Below, piece after piece: positions 1 to 11,518 of a stretch of 64,000 nt of DNA (position 1 is the stretch's first letter; each line of letters begins with the position of its first letter). Origin of the DNA: Mantamonas sphyraenae (Eukaryota > CRuMs > Mantamonadidae). The notes below the pieces were generated by a model. It saw only the letters and a program-made list of their open reading frames with translations. It did not search any database and was not told where the DNA came from. Location of the stretch: NCBI GenBank assembly GCA_026936335.1, contig JAPMXV010000031.1, forward strand, positions 310,001 to 374,000. Reading direction: 5' to 3'. A program made the translations under genes and the position numbers.

Positions 1-1420
1 TGTCCTTCCACTCTGTCTTTTGCTGCTTGCGCAATTGCACCTCTTCGTCCCACGCCTGCTTTGTTTCCGCCAGCCTCTCCTTGGTGTCCTGCAATGCATC
101 CTGCAACTCCCTTTCCCTGGCCAACGCCGCCTGAAGCCTGTCCTCCAACCCCATGCGGATGCTGCCAAACTTTGCATAATCATCCAGCAGACGCGAACGA
201 GCCATGGCTTCGCTACGCACCACCTCGTTCATCCCCTGATTGGTCAGTTTCAACGATCGGATGGTCTCCTCCAGCTCTTCGATGCGTGTGTCCTTGGCAT
301 GCACGGTGTCACGCAGTCCGTCGATGGTCCCCTGCAACTCCTTCAACCGCTCCACGTTGCGTTTGTTCTGCTTGTTCTCGTTGATATACAGGGAGGAGGT
401 TTCACGCAGTTCAAACTCAAGGGCCCGTTTCACCTGCGTCAACTCCTCCACGTCGCGGCTGCTCATGGCGTTGCTCGATTTCTTGCTGTCCAGCTCCGCA
501 CGCAGGTCACGAATGATTTCCACCAGCCGTTGCTGCTTCTTTGCCTCTTCTCCCATGGCATGGTTCATCTGCGCAATCTTTGTGTCGTACTGCGAGTTGG
601 TTTGCAGCAGTTTGGCCCGTTCCGCGTGCCAGCCTTCCGTTTCCCCCAACAGATCCTGGATGCGAGCAGCCAACATGTCGTTCTTCCTCTCCAGGTCATG
701 GGCTCGCACCTGGGTCTTGGACCAGCCTGCACTCACACGCACCAGGCTGTTCTTGACCCGCACCAGCTCCCGAAGTTTGTCCTCGTGCCGTTCGCTCATC
801 TCCTTGTGGTTCATGTACAACAGGTACACCCCTGCACGCAACGACGTCATGTCCAGTCTCTTTCTCCGTGTCCTCCGTGTCTCATTCCGTCCCTTTTTCT
901 TCTCCTTCGGAATCAACTCCAGTTCCGTCAGCAGCTCGCGCACTTTGTTGTCCAACTTCGCCTCCTCCAGGCCCTCTGGCATGCGTGTGTTCCACCCACG
1001 TGCTCGATGCACTGCAAGCACACTCTCCAAACTCAGCTCCGAGTCCAGAAACTCCGTGTTGGTCACAGACGTCCCTGCCAGCGTCGGAACCTGCACCGTC
1101 ACCGAACCCCTCCTCCGTCCGGGCGACCTTCCCGCTCCGGGCGACACCGATGAACTGCCACCCAACGTCGACTCAAACAGAAATGGTGGCGACTGTCGTC
1201 CACTCGATGATGGCGACGATGTGCGTGACCACCCTGACGACGACGCCGTCGAGGTCATCGGCTCCAAAAGAGCCGTTGATTCGCCGCCTTCCACCTCCCT
1301 ATGCGACGACGATGCCTCTTCATCGTCAGCGGTCCCCGTCCCATTCTGCTCCGTATGTATTTGCACCGTCTCCTGCTCCTGTTCCACCTCCTGGGCGCTC
1401 TCCTCGGCGATCGGGTCCAT
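1..1420 (-). CDS. coiled-coil protein, 3' part beyond window edge
   Basis: An open frame runs from an ATG at 1420 without interruption to position 1, giving 473 codons with no stop. The first ~130 residues are acidic and then Ser/Pro/Thr-rich, so probably disordered. A basic patch near residues 175-190 (KEKKKGRNETRRTRRKR) follows. The remainder is rich in Glu, Lys, Arg, Gln and Leu with heptad spacing, typical of a long parallel coiled coil. I do not recognise an orthologue. Cytoskeletal, centrosomal or flagellar scaffolding would fit but is only inference. The start lies 81 bp from the oppositely oriented Canopy gene, so the two probably share a promoter region. The C-terminus is outside the window. 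Confidence 0.75.
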   Translation of the reverse strand, partial: MDPIAEESAQEVEQEQETVQIHTEQNGTGTADDEEASSSHREVEGGESTALLEPMTSTASSSGWSRTSSPSSSGRQSPPFLFESTLGGSSSVSPGAGRSPGRRRGSVTVQVPTLAGTSVTNTEFLDSELSLESVLAVHRARGWNTRMPEGLEEAKLDNKVRELLTELELIPKEKKKGRNETRRTRRKRLDMTSLRAGVYLLYMNHKEMSERHEDKLRELVRVKNSLVRVSAGWSKTQVRAHDLERKNDMLAARIQDLLGETEGWHAERAKLLQTNSQYDTKIAQMNHAMGEEAKKQQRLVEIIRDLRAELDSKKSSNAMSSRDVEELTQVKRALEFELRETSSLYINENKQNKRNVERLKELQGTIDGLRDTVHAKDTRIEELEETIRSLKLTNQGMNEVVRSEAMARSRLLDDYAKFGSIRMGLEDRLQAALARERELQDALQDTKERLAETKQAWDEEVQLRKQQKTEWKD

Positions 1421-1501
1421 GGCTTCGTTTGGCGGCGTCGGCGGCGGCGGCGGCAACGACCACAACCACCACTGCCCACATCGTGAGACACCACCACCAA
1501 A

Positions 1502-2286
1502 ATGACCACCGGGTATCGTCCCCTCCATGCCTCGCTGACGATGATGATGATGATGATGATTGCAGCTGTGCTGTGCCTGAGTGTGTGCACCGCGCTGGCG
1601 GCTGATGCGGCGTGGGAAGAGCACGAGCGCAACGTGCGCAACACTCTGCCCGACTATGGCAAACCAGAGACCCAACGCAAGCTGAAATGTTCCGGCTGCC
1701 AGGCTGTGGCTGTGGAGATCCGTGATGCACTGGTCAAACGACGTGCCAAGGCTGCCCCTGTCCACGAGTGGGACTATGACGAGATCTTTGAGCGTGTCTG
1801 CAACCAGGATCTGGAACAGTACGGACTGCAGCTGCGCAACAACAAGCCCACCACGGTGAGTATCGGAGAGTGTGTGCGAGAGAGAGCCACCAGGGACAAC
1901 GGATACACACATGGACAGTGTTGCGAGACGTGTGAATGGAGCGTGGGAGACCCGCAGAGTGTGCTGACGTCAGTTTCCGCCGCCACCGCAGGTGTTTTCC
2001 AAAGACACACGCATCAGCCGGGCCAACGGAAAGTAGGTTTCCCATAGAGTGACGAGGGGGAGAGACATGCCAAGGGTACAAGGGTACGCTGACACACAAT
2101 GACACCTGCAGCTGGATGGGCCCGTTTCTGAAGAAGCTGTGTGGGGATCTGGTGGGCGAGTACGACCAGGAGCTGATTGAGCTGAAGAACATGGATGGGT
2201 TTGTGGACGACGTGTGCCACTCCATCCTGGAAGTGTGTGATGCAGGCGCTGAGTTGCAGGATACCGTGCACAAGGACGAGCTGTGA
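1502..2286 (+). CDS. CNPY: Canopy-family (saposin-like) ER-resident protein with KDEL
   Basis: Three exons (1502-1855, 1992-2032, 2112-2286) join in phase to give 189 residues. A hydrophobic signal peptide is followed by a saposin-like domain with conserved cysteines (CSGCQ near residue 65, then VCNQD, KLCGD, VCHSI and VCDAG). The protein ends in HKDEL, the classical ER-retrieval signal. Canopy proteins act as ER co-chaperones and modulators of receptor maturation. Start choice is uncertain: Met1 or one of the run of methionines at residues 14-19 would both place the hydrophobic core correctly. Introns use GTGAGT and GTAGGT donors. It is transcribed away from the coiled-coil gene starting at 1420. 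Confidence 0.85.
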
Positions 2287-2435
2287 TCATTTGCCCAACA
2301 CCCCACACAACACACACAACAAACGCTTTCCCCCAAAAAACCCCTCTCTCTCTCTCTCTTTCGTGTTGCACTGTACTGCATAGCATGGCATTGCATTGGT
2401 TTGTTGAACCGTTGCAACTCCCCTCCGTCCCTCTA

Positions 2436-4077
<1,642 letters not shown>

Positions 4078-4108
4078 CAGGTGTTTGTGTGGCGCCACGA
4101 GCGCCAAC

Positions 4109-5350
4109 ATGGAGCACAAGAAGGACGATTCGGAAGGAGAGGAAAAGGGAAGAGAGGAGGAAGAGGGTGAGAAGAAGGAGGTGTTGGAATGGGGAAGGGC
4201 AGCGAACGAATGGGAGGCGGAACTGCTGGCGGAAGGCCTGCTGGAGTTGGACGAGGAGAACGACGACGATGAAGAGCACACGGGAGACACGGGGACAAGC
4301 AGAGACACAGTGCACATTACACACTTGCCTGAAGAGGTGATTCTGCTGATCCTACGCCATCTGGACAGGAGTAGCCTGCGTAGCGTGGCGCAGAGTGGCA
4401 ACGAACGGTTGTTTGCCTGTGCCAACGACGCCACACTGTTGCACACGCTGTGGCTGAAGGAAGACCTGGGACTCAAGGATGTGGTGGACACGAAACACCT
4501 GTTGCGTGTGAACAGCTCGCAGCAGTGGCACATGGGCAACTGCAAGACGGTGCTGTATGCAGAGACACCCGAGAACGACATGGTGTTGACACGTGAGGCA
4601 GCCACCTTGATGGTGACCGATCTGTGTCCTCGGTTGCACAGTTTGGAACTCAGTGGGGCCAATTGGGCAACAGAGAGTGCCCTGCGGGAGCTGTTGTCCC
4701 TTGCTCCGTCCCTGCACACGCTCACCCTGCGACGGTGTCGTCGCATCAGCACACGCGGTGTGTTGCATCTCATCCAACAATTTGGCGTCCATTGCCACGT
4801 GAGTCGTGTCTCCATTCGCGACGATTCGTTGGACGACGAGGAGATCCTTCAGCTGGCCGCGCACACAGATGGCTACCGATCACTGGACATGTGCAACAGC
4901 ATCCGCGTGTCTTCCAAGGCCATTGCTGCCCTGTTGGACGGGGCCACTGACCTGGTGGCGGTGGACATGGGCAATGTGGCTGGATTCGACGATGTTTGTG
5001 CGCGCACGGTGGCTGAGCAAACAACCTCCCTGGCCACCCTGGACGTGAGCTTCACCAGTGTGACACCGTTGGGACTCAAGGACATCCTCATGGGATGTCC
5101 CTTGGCTGTGTTGAGTGTGGCAGGCACAGCCATGTCTGGGGAGGAGCTGGCCCTGTGTCTGGAGCTGCCCAACCTCCACACCCTGGATCTGTCGCATTGT
5201 TTGGACGTGGGCATCGACGCATTGACTCGTTTCCTGGAACAAGTGGGCAAACAGTTCCGCGTGTGTGATGTCAGCCAAATGGGACTGAGCAATGGTCAGC
5301 TACGGCAGCTGCACGGTTTGTTTCCACACATTGCCCTCATTCGGTTCTGA
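4109..5350 (+). CDS. F-box and leucine-rich-repeat protein
   Basis: Single-exon gene of 413 residues. Residues ~1-65 are strongly acidic (Glu/Asp). An F-box at about 70-110 (LPEEVILLILRHLD then LRSVAQSGNERLF) is followed by leucine-rich repeats (LHSLELSG, LHTLTLRRCRRIS, LVAVDMGN, LATLDVSF, LHTLDLSHC) to the end. F-box/LRR proteins are substrate receptors of SCF ubiquitin ligases, with the F-box binding Skp1 and the LRR binding substrate. No close orthologue can be named. The start was set at the Met of MEHKKDD because upstream sequence belongs to the RBBP4 first exon and intron on the other strand. A small downstream gap separates it from RSL1D1. Confidence 0.85.
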   Translation: MEHKKDDSEGEEKGREEEEGEKKEVLEWGRAANEWEAELLAEGLLELDEENDDDEEHTGDTGTSRDTVHITHLPEEVILLILRHLDRSSLRSVAQSGNERLFACANDATLLHTLWLKEDLGLKDVVDTKHLLRVNSSQQWHMGNCKTVLYAETPENDMVLTREAATLMVTDLCPRLHSLELSGANWATESALRELLSLAPSLHTLTLRRCRRISTRGVLHLIQQFGVHCHVSRVSIRDDSLDDEEILQLAAHTDGYRSLDMCNSIRVSSKAIAALLDGATDLVAVDMGNVAGFDDVCARTVAEQTTSLATLDVSFTSVTPLGLKDILMGCPLAVLSVAGTAMSGEELALCLELPNLHTLDLSHCLDVGIDALTRFLEQVGKQFRVCDVSQMGLSNGQLRQLHGLFPHIALIRF

Positions 5351-5482
5351 TGACGACGATGACGACGATGACGACGATGGGGGGTGTGTCTCGTCGATCC
5401 ATTCTCTCTTCATGCCTTGGTTCCGGTGGAGTGGATGCATCCATGGTTCATGGTGATGCGCGTGTGCCACCAGACGAACGTG

Positions 5483-7031
5483 ATGTCGAGCCGCCGCACG
5501 CCGAGAAAGCAGACGCCGAAGAAGAGCAGCAGCAGCAGCAGCAGCAGCAGCGTCGGCAAGGGGGTGGCAACGGGAAGCAGCAAAAAGAGCAGCAGCAGCA
5601 AGGTGGGCAAGGTCAGCAAGAGTAGCAAGAGCAATGTGGCCAAGAGCAGCAGCAGCAGCAGCAAGAGCAGCAGCAAGAGCAGCACGAAGAAGCAGCTGCT
5701 GAGCAAGAAGGCGGAGGCGGCAAAGGAACGAAAGGCCCTGGTGGAGGAGGAAGAGGACCAGGATGGCGATGTAGGACCGGCGGCTGCATACAAGGTCACA
5801 CTGGCACGCTGTCCGCGCAGCAAGATGAACGAGGCGGTCGGGGCGCTGCTGAAACACGTGCGCAAAGTCGAGGCGGAACGAGCCAGCAACGCAGCCAATC
5901 TCTTTGCCGACGACGACGACGACTTTCTCTGGCTCCAGCTTGCCATCAAAAAGGTGCCCATGCAGAGGCGGATCAAACCATTGCAAATGTGAGTGTGTGT
6001 CCATGTGCCTCATGCCTCCTGTGTGTCGTTGTGCCCATTGTCTCTGGCTTTGGGTTCCCTGTGCCGTGCACCCTGGACACGTGCATGCGCCAGGCTCTTC
6101 AATCCGCTCCACCCACCATCCCCACTTGTCTCGTTCCCTGTGCCCCCCAGTTCCCCGCCATGCAGTGTCCCTTGGCCCATCCTCTCGTCACCCGCGCGTG
6201 TGATTGCCTGTGTGACGCTGGCTCGCCCTGTGCAGGTGTCTGCCTCGACACGTCGTCCGTCGCGGACGCCGATTTTCACGACGCACACGGATTTTTGTGC
6301 AGCAGGACGAGAGGCAATGGGGTGTGGATGGGATGATGGGATGGGATGGATGTGTGTCTGCATGGGAATGGGTGTGTGTGTGTGTGATGCGTCAGATGCT
6401 CGGGGGAAGTGGGGCATCCCCAAGGTGTGGCATGCGTGACAACTGACACTCGAGTGTGGTGTGTGTGTGTGTGTGTGCTCTCCCTGCCCACAGACCTCTC
6501 CGGCATTCGATCCACCGTGCAGAGAGGACGCGTGTGTGTCTGATTGTGAAGGACCCTCAGAGCGAGTGGAAGCAGAGGTGTGTGGACGAGGGGGCGTCTG
6601 TGGACAAGGTGTTGGGGGTGAAACAGCTGAAGAACAACTACAAGGCATACGAGACGAAGCGACAGTTGTGTGCAGACTACGATCTGTTCCTGGCCGACGA
6701 TCGGGTCATTCCTCTGCTGGCCAAGTTGCTGGGCAAGCGCTTCTTTGCGGCCAAGAAGCTGCCCGTGGCCGTGAGGTTGACCAAGAAGAAGATTGGGCCT
6801 GTGATCAACCAGGCCATCGACTCCACCTTTTTCCATGGCAGCACAGGAAGCACGTATTCCATTCGATTCGGTCGCACCGACATGGACGACAGGAAGCTGG
6901 TGGCCAACCTGCTGGCCGTCATCAGCGCCGTGGTCGACCACATCCCCAACAAGTGGCGCAATGTCCATGCCATGTACATCAAGACCAACTCATCGGTGGC
7001 ATTGCCCATCTATCGGGCCAAGAAGGATTGA
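5483..7031 (+). CDS. RSL1D1: ribosomal L1 domain-containing protein 1 (ribosome biogenesis)
   Basis: Two exons (5483-5988 and 6494-7031) give 347 residues. The first ~90 residues are a Ser/Lys-rich low-complexity tail with AGC-codon runs. The rest matches the ribosomal-L1 fold of RSL1D1/Utp30/Cic1: LWLQLAIKKVP, then across the junction PLRHSI, VCLIVKDPQ, VLGVKQLKNNYKAYE, YDLFLADDRVIPLLAKLLGK and NVHAMYIKTNSSVALPIY. The family acts in nucleolar pre-rRNA processing. The intron is the longest seen here (505 bp, GTGAGT donor, TG-rich), and the in-phase joint restores the expected motif order. Start is the Met of MSSRRTPRK. Earlier in-frame codons lack support. Confidence 0.9.
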
Positions 7032-7176
7032 GGTTGTTGATTGAAGGCCACTTTCGTCGGAGAAGGAATTGGGAAATGGAAATGGGGTGCAAATGGCCAC
7101 TTGTGGATTGAATTGGGAGGAGTGAGGAGGAACGGATATGGATACGAACGAGATGTGATGATGATGATGGTTGGGT

Positions 7177-8294
7177 TCAGAAGATGGTCATGATGGAAAA
7201 TGTGCAGTAGAAGAGGGCGACGGGGTAGCCGACAAGGAGGCGCTGTTGCTGCATGGCCAGGACAGCCACAAACATGACAGTGGCACTGTAGGTGCACCAG
7301 GCAATGCTGAGTCCAGCCAGGAGATAGCCAAGCCAGAACTTGAGGGAGACAAAGACGGCAAAGACGGAGAGGATGACGGTGGGCAGGAGGCAGTACCCCA
7401 GCACGGAAAACACACGCCACACGTCGATCCCATCCTCACTCATCAGATTCAGAAGCGCATACAGAGACATACATCCAATGACCCCAATGCCATAGATGTA
7501 GTTGAAGTGCAGCTTGCCTGCTGCCATCAGCAGGAAGCCCAACGCCACCACAAACACCAGCGGCCCAGCCACATCCGTGTCGTCCATGATGTGCGAGTCC
7601 ACAGGCGTCCATGGTGTCAACACACTCTTGCTCTTGTACATGATATGTTCAAAGTTGATCCCAAGCTCTGTGTTGTGTGTGGGTGTGGGTGTGGGTGTGG
7701 GTGACGTCAGCGCGCGGGTCTTCAAACGGTTCGTCCGCCTGGTTGGGTGGGTGGGTGGGTGGGGAGAAGGTGTATGAATGACACAGTGGATGGGAGTGGG
7801 GGAGGGAGGGGGGATGGGACACACCACGGACCTTCAAGCAGAGGTGGTTCGTCCTCTTCGTCGTCGCTGTCGTCGTCGTCGTTGGGTTGGAAATGGCCGC
7901 CCTGGCCAGCCGCGAATGCGCCTGTGAAGGAGCCGAAAAACGAGCCAGAGGAGGCAGCAGACGGGGCTGACGATGATGACAGGCCCTGGTCTGAAAACAT
8001 GCTTGTGGGACTCATGGCCCTGCGTGCCTTGACCGCATGTGTGTTGGATCCCACCGTGGACGGGGTGGGCATGGGTTCGCCCGAGGCGCCTGTGCCACGG
8101 TGACCACTGTCGCTGCTGCTGACAAAGTCCAGGCCCGATGCAGCACCAGCAGCAGACGCCGGGGCTGTGTTTGCAGCCACGCCACCAGACTCACCCAGGG
8201 ACAGCTGGGACTTGAGTGACCCAGAGTCTTCCACAAAGGAGGAAAAGTTGCGCGATGCCCGTTTGGGGTTGGTGGTGTTGATCACCGGCTGCAT
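7177..8294 (-). CDS. YIPF5/YIPF7-type Yip1 domain Golgi membrane protein
   Basis: Two exons (8294-7832 and 7667-7177) give 317 residues. A ~160-residue Ser/Ala/Gly-rich cytosolic N-terminus ends in acidic sequence and PPLLEELGINFEHI, the motif that precedes the Yip1 domain in YIPF5/YIPF7. Five hydrophobic helices follow, containing AGPLVFVVALGF, YIYGIGVIGCM, LLNLMSEDG, SVLGYCLLP and LLVGYPVALFY. Family members cycle between ER exit sites and Golgi, binding Rab/Ypt GTPases and supporting COPII transport. The split Glu codon across the intron restores the motif exactly. Strong family match. Confidence 0.92.
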
Positions 8295-8426
8295 GACGAT
8301 GGATGGGAGGGTTGGGTTGGGTTGGTGACACATGCGCCCACTTCAATCACAAGAACTCCACACACACACACACACACACACAAATGGGGGATGGTAGGAT
8401 GCCACACAGGGTGCAATGGATGGATT

Positions 8427-9515
8427 TCAGAGTTTGGCAAGATGAAAGCGAACGCGTGGTTGCTTTCGCAGCATTGCAGCACACACCTCTGCGGTCATGT
8501 CCCGTTGGGGATCAGCCATGAGTTCGTAGCCTACCATGTGTTTCTTGACAGTGGCCGAACGGAGGAGGGGAGGGGCAAAGTGCATGTGCCAGTGGAAGGT
8601 GGGATGGTCCTGTCCGTCGGTGGGAGCCTGATGGATGCCACTGCTGTAGGGGAATTGACACCGAAACAGGTTGTCGTAGATGACAGTGACCGTGTGGATG
8701 GCCTGGGCATAGGCCCTGATTGCCATGGGGTCGTCTTCCATGTGCAGGAGTGTGGTGGCATGGCGGCGAGGCAACAGCAGCACCTCAAAGGGCCACACTG
8801 CCCAGTAGGGCACCAGGGCCACAAAGTGACTGTTGGCATAGACCAGTCGATGGCCCAGTTGCAACTCCTTGGCCACATAGGCACACAGGAGGCACACCCC
8901 ATGTGTGGCATGCCATCGTTCAAGGCTGGCCACTTCCCGTTGGGGCAGGTCTGGCACACTCGACTGAGCCCACACCTGACAATGGGGATGGGGATTCGAA
9001 CATCCCATCATGGCTCCTTTGTTCTCAAAGATCTGCACGTGGTTCACATGCTGGAGAGTGCCCAGCTCCTTGAATTGGGCCTGCCACGTACGCACCACCC
9101 CCGCTATGCTCTCCACATCCATGTGGGCCAATGTCACGTCATGTCTGGGTGAGAAACACACCACACGACACACCCCACTCTCTTCCTTTTGCACAAACAA
9201 TGTGTCCCCTGTCTCACTGAGCCTGTGTTGTTGTTGTTGATCACCTCCCCCGTCCCCCTCCTCCTCCTCCTCCTCCGAGGGTGGTTTGAGTGCCGCAAAG
9301 TCATTGTCAAACACAAATGTCCCTGTGTATTCTGGATTGCGTGTTCCCGACGATCGCATGTTGCCTGGGCACAGGTAGCAACGCGGGTCGTACTGCGGAA
9401 GCACCTCACTTGTTTCTTCCTCCACCTGCCCCTGCCAAGGACGTTTGGCTCGATGGGGACAGCACAGCACCCACTTGTCCTGGAGTAGATCCAATCGACG
9501 GTGGGTCCGACTCAT
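8427..9515 (-). CDS. GALT: galactose-1-phosphate uridylyltransferase
   Basis: Single exon, 362 residues. It has the HIT-superfamily GALT signatures: RRLDLLQDKWVL at the N-terminus, CYLCPGN (metal-binding Cys pair), GCSNPHPHCQVW (the HPH nucleophile motif), and HWHMHFAPPLLR near the C-terminus. It transfers UMP from UDP-glucose to galactose-1-phosphate in the Leloir pathway. The partner galactokinase is encoded about 30 kb away at 39086-40789. A Glu-rich insert with Gln repeats near residues 85-105 is a low-complexity expansion. The start is 62 bp from the divergent RAE1 start. Confidence 0.95.
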   Translation of the reverse strand: MSRTHRRLDLLQDKWVLCCPHRAKRPWQGQVEEETSEVLPQYDPRCYLCPGNMRSSGTRNPEYTGTFVFDNDFAALKPPSEEEEEEGDGGGDQQQQHRLSETGDTLFVQKEESGVCRVVCFSPRHDVTLAHMDVESIAGVVRTWQAQFKELGTLQHVNHVQIFENKGAMMGCSNPHPHCQVWAQSSVPDLPQREVASLERWHATHGVCLLCAYVAKELQLGHRLVYANSHFVALVPYWAVWPFEVLLLPRRHATTLLHMEDDPMAIRAYAQAIHTVTVIYDNLFRCQFPYSSGIHQAPTDGQDHPTFHWHMHFAPPLLRSATVKKHMVGYELMADPQRDMTAEVCAAMLRKQPRVRFHLAKL

Positions 9516-9577
9516 TGTGACAGGTGTGTGTGTGTGTTTGTTTGTGTCCCCGGCGCTCACAAGCAATCCCCCCCAAA

Positions 9578-11383
9578 ATGTCACAGCCCCTTGGTGGAGA
9601 CCAGACCTCACAAGGGGATGGTATATCATTCGTAACATCATCATCATCGTCATCGTCATCGGGTGGATCCCTCTTTACGGGTGGACGACGTCGTTCCAAC
9701 AATCGACGATCCTCGCGCAGCCGGGAACGCCAGAATCGCTTTGGGGGCAACACCAGCAGTGTGTTTGGAGGGGGCGACCGCAGCAACACCGGGTTTGGGG
9801 CCAGCTTTGGCAGCAGCAGCAGCAGCAGCAGTGGAAGCAGCAGCAGCAGTAGCAGCAGTAGCAGCAGCGGGGACAATGGGGAAGTGGCAGAGGAAGCGTG
9901 GGTTGAGGAAGCCAAGGCCAAGAAGGAGGCAGGGGAAACGGAATGGGTGCAGCATCCGGAAGCACACCAAACATCCTTCCCTGGGTTTACACGCACAGAC
10001 ATTGGGACAGTGTTGATGAATGATTCCAGCAACATCATGGTGGAGCACACCGACGGCATTTCCGACCTGGCTGTGCAGGACCAGTCCAACCTCTTTGCCT
10101 TTTCCTCCTGGGATGGCTCTGTGTCCATCTACTCCCCCAATGACCACAAGGATGCCGCTCGCGTGTACGAGTTTCCCTCTCTCCACTCCAAACCCAACCC
10201 CGTGCTCTCTCTGTCCTTCCACAACTCTCGCCCAGTCAGTTTCCCTCTCCCCTCCCCACCCATTCCCCCCCCCCCACTTCCTTGCCTTCCCCGCACCCAA
10301 CCACTGACACAGATCACCATCCATCATCCCACCCCTTCCTTGCTTCTCCTTTTGGGTGTTGTCTCTCATCCATGTCCTCGTAGGTCCTGTACTACGGTGA
10401 TGCGAGTGGCCAGATCACAGCCGTCGATTGCCGCATTGGCCAGGAGATTCAGGGCCCGCGTGCCTCGGCCTCGTCCCCCATCTCCCACGTGGGTGCCTAC
10501 ACTCACGAATCCCTCATGGCTTACTCTACCTTCAGTGGCGATGTGTGTCTGTGGGATGTCCGTTCGCCAGAAAAGGCGTACACTGTGCATATCAGGTGCG
10601 TTTGTGGTGTGTGTTGGCAAGCACAACTCCCTTCCCTCCCCTCACACCCATTCCCATTGAACACACACACACACACACACCAGTGACGAGAGCCTAGTGT
10701 CCTTTGACATCCGTGGAGACAACATCGTGTGTGCTGGTGGAGGATCCAGCATCTGGTTCCTGGACGTACGCAACCTCAGCAGTGGCAGCACCATCCCAAC
10801 TCCCGTATGTACCACCTCGCCCCTCCCCTGTCCCTTCCCCCTCCCCCCTTCCCCCTTCATCACTCTCTCGGTGACCAATTCGCTCACACCCCCATCCCCA
10901 CAGCACACCAAAATGTCCACTCCCAACCGGGTCGTGCGCATGATGCCACGCGACAGCGGATATGCACTGGGTGGCCACGAAGGACGCGTGGCCATCGAGT
11001 ACTGCACGGTGGATAGTGCCGAGCAACAGGCCAACAACAGGTCCAGCTTCATCTTCAAATGCCATCGCGAAGGCAACGACGTCTACCCGGTCAACGACAT
11101 CTGCTTCAACTCCGAAGGCACCTTTGCCACTGTCGGCGCAAACGGTTCCTACTGCTTCTGGGACAAGGACAGCAAGCAACGCCTCAAGAATTCCCAGCGC
11201 TACCCTTTCCCCATCGTCAAGGGCAAGTTCCTCGAGAACCAGAACCTGTTTCTCTTTGCCGTCAGCTACGACTGGAGCAAAGGCAGCCAGTTCTACAGCA
11301 AGGAGGCGCCAAACCTCATCTGCGCACGCTTGTTGCATACAAACGAGGTGCGCGCACGAAACAACCACCGGGGGCGACGTTGA
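9578..11383 (+). CDS. RAE1: RAE1/Gle2 mRNA export WD40 protein
   Basis: Four exons (9578-10234, 10384-10595, 10684-10804, 10904-11383) give 489 residues. The first ~115 residues are Ser/Gly/Arg-rich low complexity and longer than in typical RAE1 (~370 residues). WD40 repeats follow, with RAE1-specific motifs: ISDLAVQ, FAFSSWDGSVSIY, VLYYGDASGQITAVD, GGHEGRVAIEYC, FKCHREGNDVYPVNDICF, FCFWDKDS-type and VSYDWSKGSQF. RAE1 docks on the GLEBS motif of NUP98 at the nuclear pore. The (AC)n tract just before exon 3 is a recurrent host intron feature. The last ~10 basic residues are not conserved. Confidence 0.93.
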
Positions 11384-11518
11384 CGTCGAGGGATGCCGGA
11401 AGCGGCGATTGTATTGTAAAATTTGATTCATCTAGAAATCTATCCGTACAACCATGTCGATGGATTTGCCTCTCAATCAAAATTCAAATGTTACATTGCT
11501 AGGTTGAACCGTGTCCCA

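Noticed and set aside
20-1153. Long plus-strand frame (377 codons) over the first kilobase
   Set aside because: Its His/Leu/Gln-rich composition is the antisense of the coiled-coil gene on the minus strand, and it does not begin with ATG.
9811-9870. AGC/CAG triplet runs (also ~5521-5700 and ~54350-54405) as repeats of special function
   Set aside because: They lie in frame within coding regions as Ser or Gln tracts, ordinary low-complexity expansions for this genome.
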